A program made the translations under genes and the position numbers. From Phytophthora sp. 'mugwort' (lineage: Eukaryota; Oomycota; Peronosporomycetes; Peronosporales; Peronosporaceae), in assembly GCA_033558025.1 (NCBI GenBank), contig JAUCEF010000014.1, positions 1,054,001 through 1,118,000 of the forward strand: a stretch of 64,000 bases of DNA, written 5' to 3'. How positions within the stretch are numbered: position 1 is the first letter of the stretch; the number at the start of each line of letters is the position of its first letter. The notes beneath the pieces are model-generated. The model was not told the DNA's origin, did no database searches, and worked only from the letters and a program-made list of their open reading frames with translations. Below, in pieces: positions 21,727-31,996 of the stretch.

Positions 21727-23046
21727 TCAGCAAACTCCCAGCGCATCATTTAGCAGCATCTCTTCCAGCTTCTGTATCGCCAACTGGCAGATATCTCCGT
21801 TGTCCTTGACGAGCAAGTCAGCGAATTGTTGCAAAACTGTGCCAGAAGTGATCGCTGTACTGAACCAAATCGGGACAAAACGAGCGACCATTTCCAGCAC
21901 CGTGCCAACACTTGTGTCCTCGAAGCTTGGAGATGGCCGAACGATACTCCATCCTGTTTCATCCGAGTGCATGCCAGCAAACATTCCCGCGCCCTCGTTA
22001 AATTTTCTCCAAACAAGAACAATACGGCCGCTTTCATTAAATCGACGCATAACACAATGTTGCACGAGAGAGATGCCCTGTGGGCCTTCAACTCGGCATT
22101 TGGTTATTGTTGTATCATCAGGAATCCACGGCTCGACAACCAATTCGAACCCAGGGCGAGACTGTCCACAACACACTTTGTGCAGGTGCTCGCGCACTCG
22201 ATCATATGCGAATGGCGTAGGAAAGAACCCCACCAATTCGTGGTAGGTGGCGTCTCTGTTCGATGACCGTGGTGGATTGTAATGATGACGAGTATCCTCA
22301 CAGTCTTTTAAATCTGTCTGCACAGCCGTCTCCTTGAAAATGTCGTCCGTCTTGGCAAAAATCTCGTCCAGCTCGTTAATATAGACTTCGTACATAGCCC
22401 TCTCCGGCGTCTCTGTTCGTGATCTTTTTGCGGAATACCCAGCATCTCCAAGCGGCTCGTCACTGATCCTCTTCCTGATCAGTTCACCCAAATCTCGAAT
22501 CAGCCCCGACCTTTTCTCGATGGCCACAAGCAGCTTGGCCCGTTGCTCCTCAGCATTTAATCTGGCCTGTCGATTCCTGCTGGCCAAAGCTTTCCACACT
22601 GCAGCCTGGTCCCAACCCATTCCCTCTCTGGCCTTGGCATCCCCCTTCCTCTTCGTCAGCGTTGTCAAATGGGTCGAGAGCTCTGCTACCTGTTTGTACA
22701 GGATCTCTTTCTGGGCCTTTTGCTTCTGCCTGTATGTGCTGTAGGATGGAGCATCCCGGGAGCGATCGTTGTCTGACTCGGCGATAGTTTGCAGCGGAGA
22801 GAAAGAGGAGGTGACGCTTCGCGGCCCCATGGACGCACAGCAACTGTCTGTGGCTACTGTGTGATGGCCCTCGTCGTAATCTAAGAGTCCGTCAAGATCT
22901 GCAGTGTTCAGCGCCGGAGACTGCAGCGCGGTGGCGGCACGTTGGTTGGACGCGTGGTTGTCGAGACACTGGATGAGCTCGTTGCAGGAGACCGCCGCGT
23001 TGTCCATGTGATGGAGTAGCCCCATGACGTCGTCTAGGAACGCCAT
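21727..23046 (-). CDS. bZIP-like protein with conserved C-terminal domain (439 aa)
   Basis: Intact, single exon, ATG at 23046. It starts MAFLDDVMGLLHHMDN, closely like the start of the next gene (MADSVFLDEVVGFLHNIDD), showing tandem duplication. Basic region: RSRDAPSYSTYRQKQKAQKE with D98-x7-R106-x9-L116, and the zipper continues VAELSTHLTTL. The Asn position is Asp and the RR of its paralogue is changed to PSY, so the basic surface is weaker. A second coiled coil covers about 150-190 (WKALASRNRQARLNAEEQR). The C-terminal block has VMRRFNESGRIVLVWRKFNE and GMHSDETGW. On the gene strand TTTCATTTGTTGG (about 23077-23089) is an oomycete-like initiator some 40 nt before the ATG. Confidence 0.88.
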   Translation of the reverse strand: MAFLDDVMGLLHHMDNAAVSCNELIQCLDNHASNQRAATALQSPALNTADLDGLLDYDEGHHTVATDSCCASMGPRSVTSSFSPLQTIAESDNDRSRDAPSYSTYRQKQKAQKEILYKQVAELSTHLTTLTKRKGDAKAREGMGWDQAAVWKALASRNRQARLNAEEQRAKLLVAIEKRSGLIRDLGELIRKRISDEPLGDAGYSAKRSRTETPERAMYEVYINELDEIFAKTDDIFKETAVQTDLKDCEDTRHHYNPPRSSNRDATYHELVGFFPTPFAYDRVREHLHKVCCGQSRPGFELVVEPWIPDDTTITKCRVEGPQGISLVQHCVMRRFNESGRIVLVWRKFNEGAGMFAGMHSDETGWSIVRPSPSFEDTSVGTVLEMVARFVPIWFSTAITSGTVLQQFADLLVKDNGDICQLAIQKLEEMLLNDALGVC

Positions 23047-23257
23047 GTACTGTATTGCGCAGTGGGCTGCAACTTGCCAACAAATGAAATATTTACAGCC
23101 AACCAGAATTGACTGGGGTAAACATCATAGGGGAAGGGGAAAAAGAAGATGATAGCATTGTCAACGGTGTGGCGCACATAAATGAGTGAAGAAGCACCTG
23201 AGTTAAAACGATAGGAAAGCCATAAATTAACTGTCTTATGCGTTCACTTGCAGAACA

Positions 23258-24598
23258 CTAACACACACCGAGCGCATCGTCCAGAAGCAGTGCTTCCAGT
23301 TTGCGCACACACTTCTGGCAGTCTTCTTCTCCGGCTGCGATGATCGTGTCGGAAAACTCCTTCAATTTGTCACCTGCCGTGGCCACGGAGCTGAAAGACA
23401 TCGGTACATACCGGATGATCGACTCCATGATTGTCCCCGCGCCGTCCAAGCAGTTCGGTGCCGATCGAATAACGTTCCACCCCGTCTCGTCCGCGTGCAT
23501 ACCAGCGTAAACTCCCTCACCTTCAGTAAACTTCCGCCAAACAATAACGATCCGATCGGTCTCGTAGTAACGACGCGTAATGGCATGCTGCACAAGGGAC
23601 CCAACTGCATTGCCGACGCGGGCTTCAATCTGGTACTTCAAAATGCTTGTGTCATCTGAAACACCAGGCACCTGGATTTTCTCACGGCCTGTACGGTTTT
23701 CCATGCACCCAATTTGCCCAACGAGCAACCGCACACGCTCAAAAGGGAAGGGCGTCGTTGACTTGCCCATTAGCTCACGGAAGTTTGAATTTCTGGTAGC
23801 TACTCGCGAAAGGTTGGAATCGCAGTCGTTATCGGGGGAAACTTCCATTTTCACTTCTCTGAAAACGTTGTCAGTTCTGGCGTACACCTCGTCCAGTTCC
23901 TTCAAAAAGGTCTTGTACAGGGCCATGTCGGGAGACTCGACACGAGATCGCTTGCTTGGCGAGTGCAAATGGTCACCATCGTACTGCTCAGCACTAATCC
24001 TCTTCCTGATAATGCCTCCCAGATCCTTAATCAAGGCCGAGCGCCTCTCAACAGCTTCGTGAAGTCTTCTATGCTGCTCTTCCGCAACAAGTCTGGCCTG
24101 CAAGTGTCTGTTTGCGAGCGCCTTCCAAACTGCCGCCGGCGCCAACGCCAAACTTCTTCTGTTCTTGGCACTTTCTTTTCTGCTCTGGAGCACACTCAGC
24201 TGGGTCGACAGCTCCTCGACCTGCTTGTAAAGATCGGCCTTCTGGGCCTTTTGCTTCTGCCTGTACGTACTGCGGCGAATGGCGTCCCTAGAGCGGATGT
24301 TCTCTCCGACCTCAGTAGGCTGTGGAGAAGTGGAGGACGCAACGCTTTCCGTTTCGACGGAAGTACAATCACTGTCTGTAGCTGCAGAATGATGGTATCT
24401 GTTTTCATCGTCCGAGGAGCTGAAGAGGCCTTCGATCGGTGACACGTCCAGCAACTGCAACGCGATATCAGTGTCTGAGAAGGAGATCAAAGACTCTTCT
24501 TTGTCGAGTGACTGCAACAGGTCCGCACCGGAGATGGTCGGGTCATCAATGTTGTGCAAGAAGCCCACCACTTCGTCCAGAAATACTGAATCGGCCAT
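23258..24598 (-). CDS. bZIP-like protein with conserved C-terminal domain (446 aa; start chosen downstream)
   Basis: Intact frame. It is open from an ATG at 24760 (500 codons), but I choose the ATG at 24598 (MADSVFLDEVVGFLHNIDD). This N-terminus matches the neighbouring paralogue, and an initiator-plus-FPR-like sequence TCATTCTACATTTGTC lies on the minus strand at 24625-24640, about 40 nt before it. The extra 54 codons would then lie upstream of or across the transcription start. Basic region: RSRDAIRRSTYRQKQKAQKA with D105-x7-R113-x9-L123, zipper YKQVEELSTQLSVL. The Asn position is Asp. The C-terminal block has TPFPFERVRLLVGQI, AITRRYYETDRIVIVWRKFT and GMHADETGW. Only 211 bp separate it from the next gene downstream. 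Confidence 0.87.
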   Translation of the reverse strand: MADSVFLDEVVGFLHNIDDPTISGADLLQSLDKEESLISFSDTDIALQLLDVSPIEGLFSSSDDENRYHHSAATDSDCTSVETESVASSTSPQPTEVGENIRSRDAIRRSTYRQKQKAQKADLYKQVEELSTQLSVLQSRKESAKNRRSLALAPAAVWKALANRHLQARLVAEEQHRRLHEAVERRSALIKDLGGIIRKRISAEQYDGDHLHSPSKRSRVESPDMALYKTFLKELDEVYARTDNVFREVKMEVSPDNDCDSNLSRVATRNSNFRELMGKSTTPFPFERVRLLVGQIGCMENRTGREKIQVPGVSDDTSILKYQIEARVGNAVGSLVQHAITRRYYETDRIVIVWRKFTEGEGVYAGMHADETGWNVIRSAPNCLDGAGTIMESIIRYVPMSFSSVATAGDKLKEFSDTIIAAGEEDCQKCVRKLEALLLDDALGVC

Positions 24599-24624
24599 TA
24601 CAAAGCAACTTGAGCTCGAGTGGA

Positions 24625-24640
24625 GACAAATGTAGAATGA
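24625..24640 (-). promoter_or_regulatory. Initiator/FPR-like core promoter of the bZIP-like gene ending at 23258
   Basis: The minus strand reads TCATTCTACATTTGTC, close to the oomycete Inr (TCAYTYY) followed by a flanking promoter region. The inferred start near 24638 leaves a leader of about 40 nt before the ATG at 24598. Confidence 0.55.
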
Positions 24641-24861
24641 CTGGGTTGAGGCAAGTGGCGTCAAGACGGCTGCCTGATTGCGTAGTCTGGTGGCCGTAAT
24701 CGCGATAGGGTAAGGGGAGCTAAGCAATCGGGAAGAAAGAGGAGCCAATCGGAATGCCAAGTTTGGTTACATTTACAAGAATGTTGTTCAAAGTTCAGTG
24801 CGAAATAATCATATGAAACTATCACCGCTGTATCTGACGGCTCGCGTTAATGCAACTTCGG

Positions 24862-24945
24862 TTTGAGCACCTTTGAGCACCTTTGAGCAATTTTGAGCAC
24901 CTTCTGAACACCTTGTACCATTTTGAAGTCGCTCAAAGGTGCTCT
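24862..24945. repeat. Four short direct repeats (TTTGAGCACC) with an inverted copy
   Basis: TTTGAGCACC-type units recur four times at 24862-24903, one with AA in place of CC. An inverted copy GCTCAAAGGTGCTC lies at 24931-24944, able to pair with GAGCACCTTTGAGC. It sits upstream of the bZIP array and may be a small decayed repeat or structured element. Confidence 0.6.
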
Positions 24946-25682
24946 CTGGGACGGGTATCATTGCCTCTTTGACACCAAAGCAAAAGCTACTCTGGATGCA
25001 ATCCTATCGCCCCGCTAACGGCCCTAAAAAAGGTGGCAGATTCCTAAGCCGAGCTAGATCTAACCGTGCTTGGTCATGGGATTAAGTCCGCGTGTTTCGC
25101 ACAAGGAGCTTAACCCACAGGCGTTGATTCAACTTGACGAGCTGGATTGGTTTCACCCCCTCCCCCGACTAGGATTAGGCCAAACTTGTTCTAACGGGTG
25201 TCGTATCTGACAATCTCCGCTGTGGCACTCAGTGCCGCACTGGTATGGTATTTCAAAATTTCACAATACCGCGTCGCGATAAGAAAAATCATACAGCTGG
25301 GATGGTAGCCCATATGCAAGTTGCATATGAGACTGCAGCAAACAAATTGTTCAAGCAAGCCTAAGTGCGAGTCGCGATCTGATTACACCGCTGCAAAGAG
25401 GAGGATATCTTCTTTCAATTGATCCCCTCCATAGCGCGATGGGGCTAGATGCCACTGAGAACGATCTCGATGAAAAAGCTGTCTCTGGGATTCATGGCGA
25501 AACTCGATTTTTTTATTGGTTCACCTTTTGTAAAATTGACCGAGGAAGCCGGTTATGGCCTCCGTTTTAGCTAATTTGATGTGTAACTGCCTCAAAAGCT
25601 GGATTTAGCGCAGGATTTTCCGAACGGGCGGGGTATATTCTGAAATTATTTTCTGAAATTAGGAATTTGGAGAGAAGTAACA
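24946..25682. other. Spacer, no gene seen
   Basis: No recognisable coding or repeat feature. Short open frames only. Confidence 0.5.
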
Positions 25683-26740
25683 TTATGTTTGGCCAATGGA
25701 TATAAGTATCACACTGATTGCCTTGGTTACTTGAGTTGTGTCAGCCTTCTCGAATCCTGATCTGGGCCACTCCAGCGTCAGACGTCGTTGTATTTTGCTT
25801 CTTAGCTCGGACGGGAGCTCTCTTAGCACCCCGCGCTCGCTTCTTCGCAGCAACTGGCGCCTTCGTCTTCGAAGTAGGTGCATATTCAGCCGATCCTCAT
25901 TCCTTCCACGTTGATCTTGGTTTTCTTTTGCTGCCTTTGCCATTGCTGCGCGGTGGGCACGTCGAGCTTGTTGCACTGCCTTCGCGTTTTGTCCTTCCGG
26001 CCGTGGGCTTCGCGTACAGTGGGTCACTTTGGAATTCCTTGGGGACGTATAGACGCATGCTGCTGACATTTGGCCAATTTTATCTGCATACGGAGGTGGG
26101 GGCAGCAGCATCTCAACGTGGTCTGTCATAATACGCATCATCTTCGGTTTTGCGGTCAGGATGCCGTCAAGCTTTCGCCGCAAGTCTTTCTCCTCTGCCA
26201 CAGAGTCCGGTCCCTTACGATATGACACTACTCCTGGTTTCGAAGCCTCCATCCAAAAGATCTAGAACTGTTGGATTCCCTCCAGTCGTTTATAAGAGCT
26301 CCATTAGGTGTCCTTTGTAAAACTTGAACAGGTCACTTCCTCGTGGTACATGACGGTAATGGAACTTGCGCCAGTCTTGTTCACGGCCTTGACATTATGA
26401 GCCATTGTCCAGCAATCCACACTAGCCAAATATTTGCGCACATGTCCGAACCTGTGGTCCAAGAGTTTTTTGTGTGGCCCTTCACAAAGAACTTGTAGTC
26501 CACATGCTGCAGAATACCCATGTCTATCTGCGCCAGCAAAACCTTGATGACGTAGTTGACGTAGTTGTTTTTGTTTTGGACAGAACAGTTGTCTGCATAC
26601 ACCGTCAACCGAGTCTTGCCGGTTGCGACCACCTTGGTCTCGATGAAATGCGCCAGCATGGAATTGATTTGGTCACTGCCCTTGCCGCTTGTCGTTTCAT
26701 CATAGAGGTAGTTTGTGTCTGTTGACCTCGTTCTCATGGA
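25683..26740 (-). pseudogene. DUF7869-type mobile-element protein, frameshifted
   Basis: 26737 to 26381 reads TNYLYDETTSGKGSDQINSM, HFIETKVVATGKTRLTVY, ADNCSVQNKNNYVNYVIKV and VDYKFFVKGHTKN. A frame change follows and the protein continues in the frame that ends at 25683 (ASKPGVVSYRKGPDSV, then a Lys/Arg-rich tail). The YADNCxxQNKNNY motif is the hallmark of DUF7869 proteins, which occur in high copy in animals and oomycetes and are thought to derive from transposons. A stop also lies in the junction. The biochemical role is unknown; an RNase H-like nuclease is only a guess from the YADN motif. Confidence 0.65.
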
Positions 26741-26815
26741 AAATGCCGAAGCAGCTCACGGAGAAAAATGAGCAGAAGTACCACTGAGATGGCGTATTCG
26801 CGACGCTGGGGATAG

Positions 26816-27466
26816 TCAAATTCTACGCTCAGGCGTCGGTAATTGCATAAGGACTCCCAGCAGCGTGTACAAGCTTGTCATCTTCTCCGCCTTCGACATC
26901 TGAGATAGGGAACCGAGCAGTACTTCCAGCTCGCGTGGTAACCTGAGTACTGAGATCGACGTCCACCAAATAGATACTAATGTCCTCATGTCACTCGGGT
27001 CGCTTTCAGCAGTCAGCGGCTCCTTTTTCGAGGTCGTCAGCGTCCGATTCCGGCGTGAAGTTTTCGTCTCCGGTGTCGTCGAGCTTCTCACTCGAGCTTC
27101 CTGCGCTGCCAGCGGTGACGGAGCGACTAGCTTCATCGCCAGCGTCGTCGAGCTCCTCACACAAGCTTCCTGTCCTGTCAGCGGCGATGGGTTCGAGGAG
27201 CAACGAGCTTGCGTCAACACCAGTGAGGTTTTATTTTGCATCCCTGGTATGTATGTCAGAACATCCTCCAAGAGCAGCGGGTGGTGGGGTGCGGGAGCTC
27301 CAGGTGAGGACATTGTGGTAGGGGAGAGGAGGCTCGGGCTTTTGGTCTGTAACTGGAAGTTGGCGAATGGAAGACGCCACCAATAATACACCTCGTTCAA
27401 AATTTTGAAAACCAACAAAGACCCGTAGCTCGCAAATTCACTTACGTACGAAAACGAGTCGCGCAT
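26816..27466 (-). pseudogene. Probable N-terminal part of the DUF7869-type element
   Basis: An open frame of about 217 codons on the strand of, and upstream of, the DUF7869 fragment. Its middle contains a 69-bp tandem duplication (27075-27212). In another frame the same DNA reads CEELDDAGDEASRSV and SSSEKLDDTGDENF, an acidic repeat more typical of a real N-terminus. Which frame was coding is unclear. I treat it as decayed coding sequence of the same element. Confidence 0.35.
27075..27212. repeat. 69-bp tandem duplication
   Basis: The block starting GTCGTCGAGCTTCTCAC at 27075 recurs at 27144 as GTCGTCGAGCTCCTCAC with scattered substitutions. The period of 69 is 23 codons, so the duplication keeps frame, which suggests it arose inside coding DNA. 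Confidence 0.7.
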
Positions 27467-27834
27467 CTTAAAAGCCGATTATCTTAAAACGACCAAATGG
27501 TTTGTAAGTAATACTTGGTTTCCCATTGTCTCATATGGATAAATATTATCAAAGGTCCGACTACACTTCGAAATTGTATTGTGCATTTCGTCCAATGAAG
27601 TACGCATCGCGACTATAAAAAAAGTGTTTTATTACCAATCCAAACTCACGTATGACATTATTTTAGCCAATCGATGCATATATGTACTTGCCGGTCCGGT
27701 ATCCAGCCGCCTCCGACATATTCGGTCGGAGGCGAATGGCCAGTTATGTACATACATATACAAACACACTGTCAATAGCATATTCCTTCATACCCAGCAA
27801 TCGTCCGGCCACACACCGTCGAATTGTCTCCAAG

Positions 27835-29848
27835 ATGAACATCGACGACTTGGGTCCTTTCAACACGAGGAAGGCCAAGGAGAATGCGGTAGGATGTTTT
27901 ATGGGTTTCCTGCGTGACGAGGGTGTATTGCTCGACTATGTGAAGGATTGCATGCTGCGCGACACCGCTCCGCATGCGCTGGTGATGAATAAGTTTGGTA
28001 TGCATTTAGCTTTCAAGGAGGGGAGAAAGGGTACCCCACTGTCGCGACACTCTGTCATGCACTACTATCGGCAGGCTAAGAACTGGCTGTTGGATCAGTT
28101 CCCTCAGCTTCGTTCATCTGTCGATAAGCGTCTTCTTATGATGGGCCAGACGCTTGAGCGCTATTGCAAGACGGGTCCTTCCGGGGGCTTCACGAACAAG
28201 GCGCCAGCGTGTACAAAGAGGGATCTGAAGCAATGATGGTGTTGTTGTATTCTACAGCTACCACAGCTGCCGACTACCAAAACGCTGCGCTTCTGTGTCT
28301 CCTTTGGTTCCTGTTTGGCCGCGCGTCGGACTTGACCCTCCTCCGCAAAGCCAACCTGACGATAAGCACGGGCGAAATGTTTTCGTGCGCTTCATGTGGA
28401 TGAAGACGTCGGAAGAGCAGCGCCTTCCCTCTTTGTGGACTTTCACCACATGCCCTCTCTTCGTCATCGCCGTTGCGCTCGCCACCCAGTCTTCCCCGAC
28501 GTCGCGCTCTTGTGCCAGCTTCCGGACACATCTGTGCACCGGTGGTGATGATAGCGACAACACCGCTGCTCAATCTGGTTGACCACCCAGAAGAAACAAG
28601 CAACGCGGAAGAGACAACTGGGACAGCATCGCAAGCATCGCAGCCAGAGAACGTACTGGGTATCCACAGCTACGTCAACCGTGTTCTCGGCCGCGTGGCA
28701 AAAAATGCTGGTGTAATTGCAGCGCTGACATCCCATTCGTTCCGTCGAGGTGGTGCCCAGCACGCAAATGGGTCATCGTCTCTCAGCCCCCAATGGATCT
28801 TCGACCGTGGCGCCTGGAACATGACAGCGACAAACAAGGCATTCGCATACGTTTTCAACACACCGAATGAGGATCAAAAGGTGGCCAAGATCCTCAGCAG
28901 CAAGGCTCCCGACGCTCAAGTCCAGCTGGGATCGTTCAGGAGCTTCGATGCAGACACCCAGACCAAGCTCCGCGCTGTGGTTGCGCTTTTGTTCGAGTCA
29001 TGCACTGGGATCGACAAGACGCAATTCAACGTGAACACCAGGGTGAGCGAGGTATTGGCGACGTACCTGATCCTCCACTACCCTTCAATGAAGGCGCTGA
29101 ACGACGGTCCCGTCGTACTGCGCTTTGAAAAGTGTGTCATGGCGTGTGGGCTCTCCATCTCTGAGCTTCTTGCCTGGTCATCTCACCTGACCTATGGATG
29201 CAATGACGAAGACAAGCCGGACAATAACGACAGCGGAGACAAATTGGATGGAGAAGTAAAACATGACACCATGATGAAGGAACAAACTTTCTTGATCAAG
29301 CAGTTAGTCAGCCTGAACCAAAAGCTCGAAGCTTGTCTAGCGGATCTGCAGTCCAAGATCTGCAGCGCACCGGCAAACAAGAGGAATTTTGGACAAGTCA
29401 GTGAGGATGCAGCCACGCAAGGGCCCCAGAAAAAGCGACGTCATCAAACAACGGTGATTTACCTTAAGGATACATGGTTCGCGTGGTACGCCTAGACGCC
29501 GCGCATGTGGAGGTCGTTCGACGGAGCGATGAAGAGAAGCAGCAGTCCGACGCCAAAATGTTTGTCGCATTCATGAAGCTTTTCCTCTGGACGGTTTCAC
29601 CCTCGACGAGAAATCGCCGCGCTATCGTGACGACGTGCTGGCTGGTGGTGCGGTCGCAGAAGATGACTCCTCGTCTTCCTTCGAGAGCGGGGAATCACAT
29701 CGCGTGGATCTAATGCGGTATGAAGCATCTGCGTGGACTCCACAGAGCCGGGCACCTCAACGGCAAGATTCGCCGCTATCAACAGCTCATTGGCGCTGGG
29801 GTTATCGTAGACCCTGCGCCATCACACACGCATGATATCCTTGCGATG
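27835..29848 (+). pseudogene. Crypton-type tyrosine recombinase with GCR1_C-like tail
   Basis: Starts MNIDDLGPFNTRKAKENAVG. The first frame runs to 28236 (LRDEGVLLDYVKDCMLRDTA, LDQFPQLRSSVDKRLLMMGQ), the next gives LLWFLFGRASDLTLLRKANL (a likely catalytic Arg), and 28473-29495 gives VIAALTSHSFRRGGAQHANG (HxxR) and GAWNMTATNKAFAYVFN (Trp and the likely nucleophile Tyr). The long C-terminus ends with VIYLKDTWFAWYA and, after frameshifts, MKHLRGLHRAGHLNGKIRRY to a stop near 29848, resembling a GCR1_C DNA-binding region. YR plus GCR1_C is the Crypton architecture. It would integrate circular intermediates without DDE chemistry. At least three frameshifts and no detected flanking repeats indicate a dead copy. 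Confidence 0.75.
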
Positions 29849-29849
29849 G

Positions 29850-30195
29850 CGTAGTCTCACGTCGCCTGTATATCGAAGACGAAGCAGAATAAGATAACCT
29901 GAATGTCACCCAGGGTGAATTCAATAACGAGAGAGAAAAAGCCCAAAACGTGTAGAATTCGCGTTAAGAACTCGCTATGTCGAATAACAGTGTGACCCTA
30001 CTAGCACCGGACACAAAGCTTAACCTCCTTGCGGAACAGCAATGTTACCCTCGGCACTAGGTACACAAAGTTTACCCTCGAACAAGTTAGTCTCAGCGCA
30101 CATTAAACGCATTCACACACGCGTACGGCACGCATCGACACACACACAGTAGCTAAACATACAGACACATGCACACAAGCATAAACAGCATACAC
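29850..30195. other. Spacer with CA-rich tract
   Basis: No gene. About 30101-30195 is rich in CA/ACAC runs (cacacacacag and similar), a decayed microsatellite adjoining the tRNA-like remnant. Confidence 0.5.
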
Positions 30196-30345
30196 AAAAA
30201 TGATCCTCTCGGCGGATATCGAACCCGCGCCTCCGGACATTATTGGCTAATATGTATGTTTTCGGTGATCATTTCCAACCAGAGAAAGTAGTGCTTTTGG
30301 TAAAATCAACGCGTAGACGCCTGGCAACCTGACCACTAAATTAAA
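30196..30345 (-). repeat. tRNA-like sequence, possible tRNA-derived SINE or split pseudo-tRNA
   Basis: On the minus strand TAGTGGTCAGG (30328-30338) fits a Pol III A box and GCGGGTTCGATATCCGC (about 30212-30228) fits a B box within a T-arm that can pair. The boxes are about 100 bp apart instead of about 31. No 5' acceptor strand complements CGAGAGG. This is either a tRNA-derived SINE head or a tRNA pseudogene with an insertion. Confidence 0.35.
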
Positions 30346-31996
30346 AATAGCTGATACAAGCCCTCAGAACGGTTTCGCGATCACCCGTCTGACGCTTTCC
30401 TATAAAGCCTCAGGGACGGCAAGGGTGCGTTGCTACTAATCTCGGTCTTAGGCTTAGTTGGTTCTCGTATGTATTTACGTTTAAAAAAAACTCGTTGCTT
30501 CTGCAATTTTGATTACCTGAATTTTCTCAAATCCAAGCAAATATTGTGCGTTCTAGTCGGAATTTCAGCGACCAACGCACTTGAGTTAACTATTGTCACA
30601 TCTAAGTACGTATCGGGCACCATCCGTACCATGCACCGATCCCCAAACAACTTAAAAATTGTATTGGTCGATTTACTTGTTAACCCGAACCCGACGAGCA
30701 TTTACTGGAATTCACTTACCCTTACCCAACATGCAATTCCTTGCTTCACTAATACGCTAGAACCTCTTGTGCTCCACCAATATTTAGATTTCCAGAGATT
30801 TCATCAAGCTATCCTACGTCGTGTTCTTCTGCCATGACTCCAGTGAGTGATGTCATGACTTTTCCTTTTCTTCACTGTTCGCACTTCATGGTTTATATTT
30901 TTGCTATGGGCAGGTCCTGTTCTGGCCACTGATTTTCGCCTACTATCATGTCTGCAGGACAACTGATGCGGAATACGACGTTGGTATCTCTTGGGTATAC
31001 AGATGCTTTGATTGTCCGCCGTTCTCGAAATCTTCTACCTGCTGTGCGACTACTTCTGGTTCCCCCGCTTCAAATCTTCACCCCGTCTCTCTTCGGATTG
31101 CTTCTCGATTTGGCCTGATGTACGAAACGTTTCCGGAACGAAGCTGTCTAATGGCTTGACGGCTTTTGCACGATGATACTTTATCAAGACGATAGCGAAG
31201 GTATGGAAATCCGAACGTCGTCGCGGGGTTTATGATGTTGACTTCGCCAATGATTAACGACACCCGACGATTAAGATTATAATGGAATTTCGTATCGTTC
31301 AACGTGAACTTTACATTAGTGGGGTTCATGCTCACAACTCCATTAGCAGGGCTCGTCGATACGTTTCTGCGCCACGCATTGTTTACTTGAGAGTTCATCC
31401 CTAGTAATGGCACGACTTTGTATCCTCGAATTAAGCTCATAAGCACACCTCAGCGGGAGCCTCATCACGCAACAGTCCAAACTAATATAGAAAATTCTTG
31501 ATACATCGACACAAGAGAGGAATATTTTCCACTTCATCGTTGGTAAGTGTCTGTAGATATCATCCTTTCATGAATAATACATTGACGCTCCACACACTTC
31601 ACTCGTCAGCAGGAACTTTGCGTCCAGCGCATGAATGTACAAGCCAAGTCGATAGGCTCGACACAAGTCGTCTCTTATTCTTCCCGGTATTTCTGTGTGT
31701 TTACCGCTTGCTGATGCTCTTCGTGGCAACATGGATAGGGACTCGATCGAAGCCATTAATTGAGTTGTATTGGCTCTGAGGCCTCGCCAGAATTTGATAA
31801 AGACAGTAGATAATATCCTACCCCTGAGTCGCCTTTTGCTGCACAAACTGTGCTCAAGATACGAATACAAGCCTCTCAGCACGTTACCAGGAATGACGCT
31901 CAAAAGTTACTCGCATATACTTCAATATACAATGTGTACCGCATGCTGCTACTCACTACAGCCGCCGTCTCAAAATGTTAATGGCATCCTGCGGGG
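30346..31996. other. Spacer, no supported gene
   Basis: Several open frames of 90-135 codons (for example 30430-30837 on plus and 31078-31446 on minus) exist, but none shows a motif I can name. I leave them uncalled. The region may hold strongly decayed elements. Confidence 0.4.

Noticed and set aside
30430..30837. 135-codon plus-strand frame
   Set aside because: No motif, paralogue in the window or promoter signal; composition is compatible with chance in AT-rich DNA.
31078..31446. 122-codon minus-strand frame
   Set aside because: Protein-like in places but no recognisable family and no support from the context.
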